From NCBI GenBank assembly GCA_963833195.1, contig CAWHXF010000027.1, positions 1,674,001 through 1,738,000 of the forward strand: a DNA stretch of 64,000 nt, written 5' to 3'. This DNA comes from Granulosicoccus sp963833195 (GTDB lineage: Bacteria > Pseudomonadota > Gammaproteobacteria > Granulosicoccales > Granulosicoccaceae). The notes beneath the pieces were generated by a model. It was given only the letters and a program-made list of their open reading frames with translations, did not search any database and was not told the DNA's origin. Every line of letters begins with the position of its first letter. Within the stretch, counting starts at the first letter, position 1. The translations under genes were made by a program, and so were the position numbers. This document shows, in pieces, positions 17,081 to 25,328 of this stretch.

Positions 17081-18882
17081 GCCGAGGCACGAGCGCCCTC
17101 GGCGCGGGGACGTCCGACGACGCCGACGGGCGCGGCCTGGCGCGGTCGTGGCTGGACTCGCCCGCCGCGTTCGCGTGCATCCTCGGGCTCGCGGCGCTCG
17201 CGTTCCTGGCGGGACTCGGACTGCGCGACCCGTGGCCGGCCGACGAGCCGCGCTTCGCGCAGGTCGCGCGCGAGATGGTCGAGTCCGGGCAGTGGCTGTT
17301 CCCGACCCGTGGCGGCGAGCTCTACTCCGACAAGCCGCCGGTGTTCATGTGGACGGTCGCCGCGCTCTACCGGCTGACCGGCGAGATGCGCGTCGCGTTC
17401 CTGCTGCCCTCGATGCTCGCGGCGATCGCGACGCTCGTGCTGACGCACGACGTCGCGCGACGGCTGTGGAACCGGCGCACCGCGAACGTCGCGGCGTTGC
17501 TGCTGGCCGCGACGCTGCAGTTCGGCCTGCAGGCGAGAACCGCGCAGATCGACATGCTCGCGTGCTTCTGGATCGCGCTCGGCACGTACGGGCTGCTGCG
17601 CCATCTCGTCGCCGGCCCCGCGATCGGGTGGTACCTCGGCGCGTGGTTCGCGATGGGGCTAGGGATCATCACCAAGGGCGTCGGCTTCCTGCCGGTGCTG
17701 ATGCTCGTGCCGTGGGCGGCACTGCTGGTCGCGTCGCGCGGCACGTCGCCCGCTCACGTCGCGGTGCCCCCGGTCGCGCGCCCGTCGCTCGTCATGCTCG
17801 CGGGCCCGCTGTTCCTGCTCGGCGCGGTCGCGACGTGGCTCGTGCCGATGTGGCTCGCCGTCGAATCCAGCGGCGATCCCGCGCTCGCCGCGTATCGCGA
17901 CGACATCCTGTTCCGCCAGACCGGCGAGCGCTACACCGACCCGTGGGGGCACGTGAGCCCGTGGTGGTACTTCCCGGTCCAGGTGATCCCGCTGTTCTGG
18001 CTGCCGCTCTCGCTGCTGCTCGCGTGGCTCGTGCGACCGTGGGCGGCCGCGTTCCGCGCCCGCGATTCGCGCATCGTCCTGCCCGTCGTCTGGGTCGTGC
18101 TGGTCGTCGCGTTCTTCAGCGCGAGCCCCGGCAAGCGCGGCGTCTACGTGCTGCCCGCGCTGCCGATGCTCGCACTGGCGGCGGCCCCGTACGCGGAGAG
18201 TCTGCTCGACCGGGTCGCGTTGCGGCGCGCTTGCGCGGTGCTGCTCGGTGCGCTCGCGGTGCTGTTCACGCTCGTGGGCGTCGCCGGGCTGGCAGGGCTC
18301 GAAGCGCTCGCTGCGGCCGAGGTCGAGGAGGGCCTGCGACCGTGGCCACTGCTCGTCGCGCTCGGGCTCGTTGCCGGCTGCGCCGCGTTGCTCGCCCACC
18401 GGGGGCGTCCGGCGCTCGGCTGGTTCGCGTTCGTGGTGCCCCTGTGGATGCTGTACGGCACTTGGGGCTACGCGCTGGCGAACCCGGCGCGGACGCCGAT
18501 TCCCGTGTACCGGGCGCTGCTGGCGAGCGTCGGCGAGGGTGTGCGCGTCGCGCTGCCGGACTTTCGCGAGCAGTGGCTGCTGTTCGCACCGGTGCCCGTC
18601 GTGCACTTCGGCTACCACACGCCCGACGAGGACCAGCAGCGCGAGGTGTGGCGCTGGCTCGGCGAGCCGGACGCGGACGGGCGGGCGAGGTACGCCCTCG
18701 TGTCGGACCGGATGCCTGCCGACTGCTTCGATGTCGGGGCAGGACTGTCCCTCCGACGCGGGATGGGACGGGCGTGGACGCTGCTGTCGGCGGACGAGCG
18801 ACGCGCCGAGTGCGCCGCGCCGGACGCTCCGGTGCCCCGCTACGAGTACGCGCAGGGCGGGGCGTCGCCGCTGCGTCCCTGA
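17077..18882 (+). CDS. ArnT-like GT-C (PMT/GT39/GT83) glycosyltransferase
   Basis: A 601-aa integral-membrane glycosyltransferase. After the first helix comes DPWPADEPRFAQVAREMV, the GT-C acidic motif, then GGELYSDKPPVFMW, both characteristic of ArnT/PMT enzymes. About a dozen hydrophobic helices and a soluble C-terminal part (GWFAF to the end) follow. Family members move a sugar, e.g. aminoarabinose, from undecaprenyl phosphate to lipid A or proteins on the periplasmic side. The start is TTG 17077, which overlaps the previous stop (TTGA); no ATG/GTG in frame lies near the conserved start. It is the terminal gene of the GT2-VTT-ArnT operon. The exact sugar is unknown. Confidence 0.85.
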   Translation: MSRGTSALGAGTSDDADGRGLARSWLDSPAAFACILGLAALAFLAGLGLRDPWPADEPRFAQVAREMVESGQWLFPTRGGELYSDKPPVFMWTVAALYRLTGEMRVAFLLPSMLAAIATLVLTHDVARRLWNRRTANVAALLLAATLQFGLQARTAQIDMLACFWIALGTYGLLRHLVAGPAIGWYLGAWFAMGLGIITKGVGFLPVLMLVPWAALLVASRGTSPAHVAVPPVARPSLVMLAGPLFLLGAVATWLVPMWLAVESSGDPALAAYRDDILFRQTGERYTDPWGHVSPWWYFPVQVIPLFWLPLSLLLAWLVRPWAAAFRARDSRIVLPVVWVVLVVAFFSASPGKRGVYVLPALPMLALAAAPYAESLLDRVALRRACAVLLGALAVLFTLVGVAGLAGLEALAAAEVEEGLRPWPLLVALGLVAGCAALLAHRGRPALGWFAFVVPLWMLYGTWGYALANPARTPIPVYRALLASVGEGVRVALPDFREQWLLFAPVPVVHFGYHTPDEDQQREVWRWLGEPDADGRARYALVSDRMPADCFDVGAGLSLRRGMGRAWTLLSADERRAECAAPDAPVPRYEYAQGGASPLRP

Positions 18883-18997
18883 CCGGCCCCGCGCTCCCCC
18901 GTCGCGGTGTGGCCGAGCCGGCTCACATCGCCTTCACGAGCGCGCGCGTCAGGTTTCCCGGTGCCGTTGCCACGACGCCACGATTGCACCCGGGTTC

Positions 18998-19029
18998 CTC
19001 AGCGCGCGCTCAGGGTCCGGGCGGATGAT
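18998..19029 (+). promoter_or_regulatory. Candidate OmpR-family box and -10 before the phosphoesterase gene
   Basis: CTCAGC-GCGCG-CTCAGG (18998-19014) repeats the half-site and 11-bp periodicity seen at 15480. The -10-like GATGAT (19024-19029) again begins nine bases after the box. The match in both motif and geometry suggests the same regulator. It places transcription start near 19036 and supports ATG 19094 as the phosphoesterase start. Confidence 0.55.
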
Positions 19030-19093
19030 GGGCGTCATTCGCCGCCCCGTCCTCGGGTCGGCCCTACCTCGTCCCGCAGGCCGGAGGCTCGAC

Positions 19094-20404
19094 ATGCGAC
19101 ATCACCTCGGCGGCGCGCTCGTTGCGATCGCCCTTTGCGTCATGGCCGGACCGTCGATCGCGAGCGATCCCGTGACGATAGCCTTCACGGCCGATCAGGG
19201 GACCGGCGACGAGGCCCGCGCCGTGCTGCAACTCATCGCCGACGAGGGTGCCGACCTGCTGCTCCTGCAGGGTGATCTCGGCTACGGCCCAAGGGCGGCG
19301 CGCACCTGGATCGAGAACCTCGAGACGGCGCTCGGACCGGACTTCCCCGTGCTGCTCACCGTCGGCAACCACGAGAACTTCCAATGGCCGGCCTACCGCG
19401 ACTGGCTGGTCGCACGCGTCGCACGCGCTCCCGAGCTCGACTGCCGCGGCACGCTCGGCGTCAAGGCGCGGTGCACGTTCCGCGGCATCACGATCGTCCA
19501 GACCGCTCCCGGCGTGCACGAGGTCGACGGCATCGACCCGGACGACGCCTACGCCGACTACCTCGGGCAGGAGCTTGCGAACGACGAGAACCTCTGGCGC
19601 ATCTGCAGCTGGCACAAGAACCAGCGCCTCATGCAGGTGGGCGGCAAGGGCGACGAGACGGGCTGGGGCGTCTACCGGGCGTGCCTGGACGGCGGCGGCA
19701 TCGTCGCCACGGGGCACGAGCACTCCTACTCGCGCACCCACCTGATGAGCGGCTTTCGGCGCCGCGAGGTCGTGCACACGAACGATCACCTGGAGATCGA
19801 GCCGGGACGCTCGTTCGCCTTCGTCTCCGGGCTCGGCGGTCGGACCATCCGGCCGCAGACGGCGGGCGGAGACTGGTGGGCCTCGGTCTGGTCTTCGACC
19901 CAGGGCGCCGATCACGGCGCGCTGTTCTGCACCTTCGACGGCCCGAGCGCGGACTGCCGGTTCAAGGACATCACGGGCGCGGTGCCGGACAGCTTCACGC
20001 TCGAGAGCCGCAACGTGCCTGGCTCGGGCGGGACGCCCCTCGTGTACGCGGACGGCTCGTCCGCGTACGACGGGCCCGGGTCGGCGCCGGCCTCGTCGAA
20101 GGTCACGGGCGGAGCGATGGATCCGCTCGGCGGGATGGCGGGGCTGTTCGCGGTCCTGGCGACGTGGATTGCGAGACGTCGAAGGTCCAGAGCCTGCGTG
20201 TCGCGGCTGCGCGATGCTCGCGCTCGGCCTGTCCAGTGCCCATGCGGCACCGGGTCCAAGGTGTCCAGGGCCGGACACCGGGGCGGCCCTACTCTCCAGC
20301 GCCGGGCAACGCGGAGCGCAAGCCTGAATGCTCGACGAGCCGCACGAAATCCTTGTCCGAGAACAGTAGCGGGACGGCCTCGTCGATGCAGTAGGAGCCG
20401 ATGA
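19094..20404 (+). CDS. Purple-acid-phosphatase-like metallophosphoesterase, exported
   Basis: A signal peptide (LVAIALCVMAGPSIAS) is followed by an intact set of motifs resembling purple acid phosphatases: ADQG (I, variant of GDxG), GDLGY (II), GNHEN (III), SWHKN (IV) and GHEHSYSRTH (V). It therefore probably hydrolyses phosphoesters in the periplasm or at the surface. The catalytic region ends by residue ~330. The tail DPLGGMAGLFAVLATW then Arg-run resembles a GlyGly-CTERM anchor. Beyond about 20180 the frame reads as Arg-rich nonsense and overlaps the vapC gene by 116 nt, so the true end is probably near 20190 and may have been lost by a frameshift. A truncated paralogue lies at 51568-52242. 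Confidence 0.75.
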   Translation: MRHHLGGALVAIALCVMAGPSIASDPVTIAFTADQGTGDEARAVLQLIADEGADLLLLQGDLGYGPRAARTWIENLETALGPDFPVLLTVGNHENFQWPAYRDWLVARVARAPELDCRGTLGVKARCTFRGITIVQTAPGVHEVDGIDPDDAYADYLGQELANDENLWRICSWHKNQRLMQVGGKGDETGWGVYRACLDGGGIVATGHEHSYSRTHLMSGFRRREVVHTNDHLEIEPGRSFAFVSGLGGRTIRPQTAGGDWWASVWSSTQGADHGALFCTFDGPSADCRFKDITGAVPDSFTLESRNVPGSGGTPLVYADGSSAYDGPGSAPASSKVTGGAMDPLGGMAGLFAVLATWIARRRRSRACVSRLRDARARPVQCPCGTGSKVSRAGHRGGPTLQRRATRSASLNARRAARNPCPRTVAGRPRRCSRSR

Positions 20405-20696
20405 TCATGTCGTTGGTCTTGCGAATCGTCACCCCCTGCTTGCGAAGCGCGCGGAACTTGTCGGCGGTCCGCACCGCTCGGACGTGCCCGACCATCTCGA
20501 CGAGCGTCAGATCCTCAAGCAGCGATCGGGCGGTGCGGTACTGTCGATCGTCGCGAAACCCCTGTAGCACCTCGGTGAGGATGATGTCGCCGACCGCGAC
20601 AGGGACCGCTCCGAGCACGGCGTCCAGATAATCCGACTCGCGCGTGGACGCTCCGTTGAAGTAGTCGATCCAGACGCTGGAGTCGACGATGATCAC
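20289..20696 (-). CDS. vapC: VapC-type PIN-domain toxin
   Basis: A 135-aa PIN-domain ribonuclease. It begins with the first acidic residue in VIIVDSSVWIDYFNG. The conserved Glu is in ILTEVLQGF, and the later Asp residues are in RKTNDMIIGSYC and LLFSDKDF. The start GTG 20696 overlaps the antitoxin stop (GTGA), the normal VapBC coupling. It would cleave RNA when free of antitoxin. Its 3' end overlaps the run-on end of the phosphoesterase frame. Confidence 0.88.
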   Translation of the reverse strand: MIIVDSSVWIDYFNGASTRESDYLDAVLGAVPVAVGDIILTEVLQGFRDDRQYRTARSLLEDLTLVEMVGHVRAVRTADKFRALRKQGVTIRKTNDMIIGSYCIDEAVPLLFSDKDFVRLVEHSGLRSALPGAGE

Positions 20697-20884
20697 GACG
20701 AGCGCATGCGCTCCAGATCCCCCGTCCAGGACAGCTTGCCCCGGTACTTGCGGATGCGCTCCTGCTTCTTCAGGCGCACGAGCGCGGCAAGCCCGAGCTC
20801 GACGGCTTCGCGCTTGGTCTGCGCGCCGGTCGCCTTCATCGCCTCGATCAAGAGCTCGTCGTTGATGTCGATGTTCGTGCGCAC
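20693..20884 (-). CDS. vapB: VapB-type antitoxin
   Basis: A 63-aa antitoxin with a ribbon-helix-helix-like N-terminus (RTNIDINDELLIEAMKATG, then TKREAVELGLAALVRLKKQ). The C-terminal segment RKYRGKLSWTGDLERMR is typical of the toxin-neutralising tail in this VapB subgroup. The start is GTG 20884; the longer frame to 20938 would run through the operator. It would bind VapC and repress the operon through the dyad just upstream. Confidence 0.85.
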   Translation of the reverse strand: MRTNIDINDELLIEAMKATGAQTKREAVELGLAALVRLKKQERIRKYRGKLSWTGDLERMRSS

Positions 20885-20894
20885 GGGAGATCCG

Positions 20895-20924
20895 TTGTGT
20901 ATGAGTGAATCGGAGTGTACACAA
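20895..20924 (-). promoter_or_regulatory. vapBC operator/promoter dyad
   Basis: An inverted repeat TTGTGTA (20895-20901) / TACACAA (20918-20924) lies directly upstream of vapB. On the minus strand TTGTGT serves as a -35-like element with TACACA 17 bp downstream as a weak -10. The placement over the promoter fits VapB-VapC autorepression. Confidence 0.65.
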
Positions 20925-21007
20925 TGGCTCGACGCCACCGGCGATCGGGATGATGCGACCCGGTCGCGGACAGGATCGGCGCGCCGCTCGCTGCAAGCCG
21001 CCCGTAA

Positions 21008-21124
21008 GCCAGGGACACGCTCGTCACCGCCTTCCGCGACAAGGGCACCGAGCGCTGCAACGCCGACGACGACGCGCGCGCCGACGCCTTCTTCGCGCAG
21101 GGCATCGCCCTGCTCTCCAAGTGA
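21008..21124 (+). pseudogene. C-terminal gene remnant, coupled to the next gene
   Basis: About 38 codons without a start, bounded upstream by TAA. They have clear coding character (DTLVTAFRDKGTERC, then ADAFFAQGIALLSK). The stop overlaps the next ATG (TGATG), which is how an intact upstream gene in an operon would look. I do not recognise the family. It looks like the tail of a gene whose front has been lost. Confidence 0.4.
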
Positions 21125-21999
21125 TGTCCGAACCAGAGTCCGAAACGATCATGAACGCAGCCACCGCAACTGCCGCAACGCCCGCCTCGACCGAAGGTGC
21201 CGGTTCGATCGGCGACGCAAGCCCGACCCCAACCGCCCACCCTCTCGCCACGCCGAACCGCGTACCGCTCGTCACCGTCGACTTCTGGCTCATCAAGCTG
21301 ATGGCCGTGACGATGGGCGAGACCGCCGCCGACTTCCTCGCCGTCAACCTCGGGCTCGGCCTGACGGCGACGTCGCTCCTGATGGCCGGCGTGCTCGCGA
21401 TCGCGATGTCCGCGCAGTTCCGGCAGCGCCGCTACGTGCCGTGGTCGTACTGGCTCGCCGTCGTGCTCGTGAGCATCGTCGGCACGCTGATCACCGACAA
21501 CATGGTCGACAACTTCGGCGTCTCGCTGGTCAGCGCGACCACGTTCTTCGCGATCGCGCTCGCCGCGGCGTTCGCGGCCTGGTACGCCTCGGAGAGGACG
21601 CTGTCGATCCACACGATCTACACGACCCGTCGCGAGGCCTTCTACTGGCTCGCGATCCTGCTGACCTTCGCGCTCGGCACCGCGGCCGGGGACCTCGTCG
21701 CCGAGCACTACGGCCTGGGCTACCTGGCCACGGGCATCCTGTTCGGCATGATCATCGCGTCGGTGACGTTCGGCCACTTCGTGCTCAAGCTCGACGGCAT
21801 CTGGGCCTTCTGGATCGCGTACGTGTTCACCCGTCCACTCGGCGCCTCGTTCGGCGACCTGCTGTCCCAGCCGACCGAGTACGGCGGGATGGGGCTCGGC
21901 ACGATCGTGACGAGCGCGGTGTTCCTGGCGGCGATCGCGGCGATCGTGGCGTACATGACGGCGACGCGTCGCGGGCAGGAGCTCGTCGTCGCGGACTGA
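21124..21999 (+). CDS. COG4705/DUF347-type polytopic membrane protein
   Basis: A 291-aa inner-membrane protein with a roughly 35-residue polar N-terminus, then about seven or eight helices. Segments such as DFWLIKLMAVTMGETAADF, SYWLAVVLVSIVGTLITD and TRREAFYWLAILLTFALGTA match the DUF347-repeat family (COG4705), whose function is not known. ATG 21124 is part of a TGATG overlap with the upstream remnant; ATG 21151 is an alternative. Nothing in the sequence gives a substrate. Confidence 0.8.
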   Translation: MSEPESETIMNAATATAATPASTEGAGSIGDASPTPTAHPLATPNRVPLVTVDFWLIKLMAVTMGETAADFLAVNLGLGLTATSLLMAGVLAIAMSAQFRQRRYVPWSYWLAVVLVSIVGTLITDNMVDNFGVSLVSATTFFAIALAAAFAAWYASERTLSIHTIYTTRREAFYWLAILLTFALGTAAGDLVAEHYGLGYLATGILFGMIIASVTFGHFVLKLDGIWAFWIAYVFTRPLGASFGDLLSQPTEYGGMGLGTIVTSAVFLAAIAAIVAYMTATRRGQELVVAD

Positions 22000-22130
22000 G
22001 GCGCGGCCCGGGTTCGGAACGCGCCGCGCCGGCACGGCCTTGCGGTAACGTGGCCCGCAAACCCTCCGATCGAGTCGCGGACGATCGGGTCGCGGGCGAT
22101 CCGGACCGCGGACGAGTCAACCGAACGACG

Positions 22131-22691
22131 ATGAAGCCGGGCCAGCGCGAAGAGGGATCGATCCGTTTCCGGGCAACGCTGCGAGCGGCGGGCGAGCACC
22201 GGATACTCAGACTGCCCGACGCGGCGAGCGGGAAGCTGCCGTCGCGCGGGCAGGTGGCCGTGCGCGGAACGATCGACGGGCATCCGTTCGCGACCGTCAT
22301 CGAACCGGACGGTGAATTCGGGCACTGGTTGCGGGTCGGTCCGGCGTTGCCGGGGTCCGCCGCCCGCCTGGGCGAGGAGGTCGACGTGACGATCCAGCCG
22401 ACCGATGCATGGCCCGAACCCGGCGTGCCGCCGGACCTGCGACGGGCACTGTCGAACGGCCCGTCGGACGTCCAGGACCTGTGGAGCGCGATCACGCCGA
22501 TGGCGCGCTGGGAGTGGGTCCGCTGGGTCAACGCGACCAGGAACCCCGCGACGCGAGCGCGTCGCGTGGAGGCGAGCATCTCGAAGCTGCACGGCGGGAA
22601 GCGCCGGCCGTGCTGCTTCAACCTCGCTTCGTGCACGGATCCGGAGCTGGCCAGGAACGGCAAGCTCGTCGTCGAAGGGGATCGGGGCTGA
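22131..22691 (+). CDS. DUF1905 / YdeI-OmpD-associated family protein
   Basis: A 186-aa soluble protein. The N-terminal beta-barrel DUF1905 segment has FRATLRAAGEHRILRLPD, GQVAVRGTIDGHPF and GEEVDVTIQPTD. The C-terminal YdeI-like helical segment has ITPMARWEWVRWVNATRNPATRARRV. Relatives are common in bacteria and poorly characterised; YdeI was linked to antimicrobial-peptide survival in enterobacteria. The 3' end overlaps the convergent DUF2306 gene by 74 nt. Stand-alone gene. Confidence 0.78.
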   Translation: MKPGQREEGSIRFRATLRAAGEHRILRLPDAASGKLPSRGQVAVRGTIDGHPFATVIEPDGEFGHWLRVGPALPGSAARLGEEVDVTIQPTDAWPEPGVPPDLRRALSNGPSDVQDLWSAITPMARWEWVRWVNATRNPATRARRVEASISKLHGGKRRPCCFNLASCTDPELARNGKLVVEGDRG

Positions 22692-23316
22692 GCTTCGACC
22701 GGAGCGAGAGCCTGGCGAGCCGCTCCGCGACGAGGATCGTGAGCACCCACGAGACGGCAACGGCCAGGTCGGCCGTGAGGCCCACGGGCGGCGTGCCGGT
22801 GGCGAGATAGACCGGCAAAAGGACGAAGGCCGTGAGCGACTGGCCCATCCCCAGCGCATAGGCACGAATCATCCACGCTCCGTGCGCCGCCCGCCGCCCC
22901 GCACGGACGTGGCGGATCGCGAGGATGAGGGAGACGAGCAGACCCGTGCCGCCGAGCAGGCGCAGGGCGTCGAGAAGCATCGTCGAGGAGCCCGGGAAGG
23001 TGAGGACCAGGTGAATGCCCCCCACCGCGAGGAGTGCACCCGCGGCCGCGAAGGCCCGCCCCGCGATCCGGTGAAGCCTGCCGAAGCGGCCCGACAGCGC
23101 GCGCCCGAACTGGAGCGGGCCGAGCAGCCCGAAGCTCACGCCGGCCGCGGCGTGTATCCAGTACAGCGCCGGTCGGGTCATGAGATGCGCCACGTCCGGG
23201 GGCGTGGCACCGATCGGGATCTGCACCATGCGCAGAAGGCCCATCAGGATCGGTATCGCCGTCAGGAAGAGCAGCAGGGCGGCCACGCCGAGGGGGCGTG
23301 AAACGATGCGGGTCAC
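22618..23316 (-). CDS. DUF2306 membrane protein
   Basis: A 232-aa protein with about six membrane helices, e.g. GVAALLLFLTAIPILMGLL near the start. Conserved His-containing segments match DUF2306: YWIHAAAGVSFGLLGPLQF, LHRIAGRAF and HGAWMIRAYALGMG. The histidines may bind haem or metal, but this is not established. It is 15 nt downstream of the mipA-like gene and probably co-transcribed. The convergent overlap with the YdeI-type gene suggests the last ~25 residues are unconserved. Confidence 0.75.
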   Translation of the reverse strand: MTRIVSRPLGVAALLLFLTAIPILMGLLRMVQIPIGATPPDVAHLMTRPALYWIHAAAGVSFGLLGPLQFGRALSGRFGRLHRIAGRAFAAAGALLAVGGIHLVLTFPGSSTMLLDALRLLGGTGLLVSLILAIRHVRAGRRAAHGAWMIRAYALGMGQSLTAFVLLPVYLATGTPPVGLTADLAVAVSWVLTILVAERLARLSLRSKLSPDPLRRRACRSWPAPDPCTKRG

Positions 23317-23331
23317 GGGGTGTTCTCGACG

Positions 23332-24087
23332 CTAGAACGCGTAGTTGACCGACGCGAAGCTCGTCACCACCTCGCCCCGCTCGACGACCGGGCTGTCGGT
23401 CACGGCGGTCGGCAGGAAGTCCGCCTGCACGGCCAGCACCGCGGACACCTTCGGCGTCACCGCGTACGCGAGCTGAACGCCCGCGAAGGGCGTGAGCGCC
23501 GAGTCGAGCTCGAAGGCGGGCCGGCCGTCGCGCGCCTCGTCCGGCAAGACGCCGTACTGGTACGTGGACAGGTTCCCGTCCTGCCACGTCACGCCGGCGT
23601 CGATCCCGAGCGACAACCCGGGCAGAGGGCCGAACCCGGCTGCCAGGTCCAGCACGGCCTCGGTGCCGTCGCTCGTTCCGGACACGTCGGAGCGGAGCTC
23701 GAGCGTCGCGGCGTATCGATCGAGCGACGCGACCGCTCGGAGCCCCGCGTCCACTCCGATGTCCCGGTCCATGTCGCGGTTGGCCGGATCGTCCGACGGC
23801 TCGGCCGTCGCCAGTCGCGGCCCCACGAGCACATCGACTTGCAACTGCTCTTGGCGTAGCAGACCGACGGCGAGTCCCGTGGGATCGACGTGCACCCAGC
23901 GGCTCCGGGCATCGAACCAGGGGACCACGCCGGCCTGCGTCGCGTCGTCGCCGTCCCCGAACGGGCCGGACACGCCGTAGCCGCCGAGACCGAGCGAGAA
24001 GCGCCACGTGGGCTCGACGTCGCCCTCCGCCCGTGCGTGGCCGGCCAGGAGGCAGGATGCCATCACGAGGGCGGGCAGCGCGCGCAT
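23332..24087 (-). CDS. MipA/OmpV family outer-membrane protein
   Basis: A 251-aa outer-membrane beta-barrel. The signal peptide is LPALVMASCLLAGHARA. Barrel strands include WRFSLGLGGYGVSGPFGD, QAGVVPWFDARSRWVHV and a C-terminal strand ending in the aromatic signature SFASVNYAF. Family members are scaffold or stress-linked barrel proteins, with some reports under PmrA/QseB-type control. Here no clear CTCAGG box lies upstream. ATG 24087 gives a good signal peptide. Confidence 0.8.
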   Translation of the reverse strand: MRALPALVMASCLLAGHARAEGDVEPTWRFSLGLGGYGVSGPFGDGDDATQAGVVPWFDARSRWVHVDPTGLAVGLLRQEQLQVDVLVGPRLATAEPSDDPANRDMDRDIGVDAGLRAVASLDRYAATLELRSDVSGTSDGTEAVLDLAAGFGPLPGLSLGIDAGVTWQDGNLSTYQYGVLPDEARDGRPAFELDSALTPFAGVQLAYAVTPKVSAVLAVQADFLPTAVTDSPVVERGEVVTSFASVNYAF

Positions 24088-24188
24088 CGGCCGACGTGGC
24101 GGCCGAGCCGCGCGCTCGCTCGATGGCGAGGATGCGCTCGAGCGAACGCCCGCACGCCGTTCCGCATCGACTCTCACAAGATTCGCGC

Positions 24189-24539
24189 TCACGACAACCC
24201 GTCCTCGAGCGTGGGCAGCGGCGAGTGCACGGTGCGGGATTCCGCCGCGCAATCGCAGCTCGCCTCGACCTTGCCGAGAAAGAGCAGCGGCGCACCGCCG
24301 CCCGCGCGGTACGAGAACGCATCGACGTCGGGCTGGCTCGTGCAGACCGTGCTGCACGCCTGCGCCACCTCGAGCAGCAGCTCGCCGGTGTCGCCGGTGG
24401 AGCTGCACGCGCTCATCGCGCCGACGAGGGCGAGCGCCGGACACGCGCGCGTGATGGGAGATCGCGCGACGGCGCGTGCGCGCGAGGATCGTGTCCGCGG
24501 GCTCGATGCCGACGGGAGGTTGCGGTGGTGACGGTACAT
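24189..24539 (-). CDS. Small cysteine-containing lipoprotein, hypothetical
   Basis: A 116-aa frame. After a basic N-region of about 30 residues comes CPALALVGAMSAC, a plausible lipoprotein signal with the last Cys lipidated. The mature part has several more cysteines (QACSTVCTSQPD, EASCDCAAES), suggesting disulfides or metal binding. The long basic start is unusual, and the true start could be later. I do not recognise the family. It is upstream of mipA on the same strand. Confidence 0.45.
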   Translation of the reverse strand: MYRHHRNLPSASSPRTRSSRARAVARSPITRACPALALVGAMSACSSTGDTGELLLEVAQACSTVCTSQPDVDAFSYRAGGGAPLLFLGKVEASCDCAAESRTVHSPLPTLEDGLS

Positions 24540-24671
24540 GCGGGGGTATCCACGAGTGTCGAACGCTTCGTTGCGTCCATCACGGAGGATCGGCGCGACG
24601 CCGCACGCCCACATCGGCCCAAGGGCCGCTTCTCGCTCGACCGAAAGTCCGGCCTCCCGCCGGCTCCGCGC

Positions 24672-25328
24672 TCAGCGCCCCACGCGCCCCGTCTCGTGCG
24701 CCCACATCGCCGCCTCCACGCGGTTCCGCGCGCCGAGCTTCTGCATCAGGCTGCCGACGTGGGTCTTCACGGTTCCGAGGCTGATGTGCAGCTCCACGCC
24801 GATCTCGACGTTGGTGCGACCGCGCGCGAGGCTGCACACCACCTGCTCCTCGCGCGCGGTGAGCGGCTCCAGGGGCTGCACCGGCACCGTCCCGGAACCC
24901 AGGTCCGCGAAGGCCGCCAGCAACCGCACCGTGATGTTCGGCGCGATCAGCGCCTCGCCGCTCGCCGCCGCGCGGATCGCCTGGGCGAGCAGCTCCGGGC
25001 CGGCGTCCTTGAGCAGGAAGCCGCGGGCGCCCGCCTTCAGCGCGGCGTGCACGTACTCGTCGAGATCGAAGGTCGTGATCATCACCACCGCCAGGGGGTC
25101 GCTCGTGCCCGGGCCCGCGAGCGCGCGCGCCGCGGCGATGCCGTCGAGCAGCGGCATGCGGATGTCGAACAGGCACACGTCCGGGTGCAGCCGCCGGGCG
25201 AGGGCGACGGCCTCGCGCCCGTCGGCGGCCTCGCCGACGACCTCGATGTCCGGCTGCGCGTCCAGGATCGTGCGCAGACCGGCACGCATGAGCGCCTGGT
25301 CGTCGGCGATGAGCACGCGGATGCTCAC
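24672..25328 (-). CDS. NarL/FixJ-type response regulator (DesR/LiaR-like)
   Basis: A 218-aa regulator. The receiver has RVLIADDQALMRAGL, the phospho-Asp in VCLFDIRMPLLDG and the Lys in GFLLKDAGPE. The LuxR helix-turn-helix has LTAREEQVVCSLARGRTNVE and LHISLGTVKTHVGSLMQKL. Its ATG overlaps the kinase stop (ATGA), so the pair is co-translated. The style of both proteins resembles pairs common in Actinobacteria. Target genes are unknown; the neighbouring mipA or the ECF operon are candidates. Confidence 0.9.
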   Translation of the reverse strand: MSIRVLIADDQALMRAGLRTILDAQPDIEVVGEAADGREAVALARRLHPDVCLFDIRMPLLDGIAAARALAGPGTSDPLAVVMITTFDLDEYVHAALKAGARGFLLKDAGPELLAQAIRAAASGEALIAPNITVRLLAAFADLGSGTVPVQPLEPLTAREEQVVCSLARGRTNVEIGVELHISLGTVKTHVGSLMQKLGARNRVEAAMWAHETGRVGR

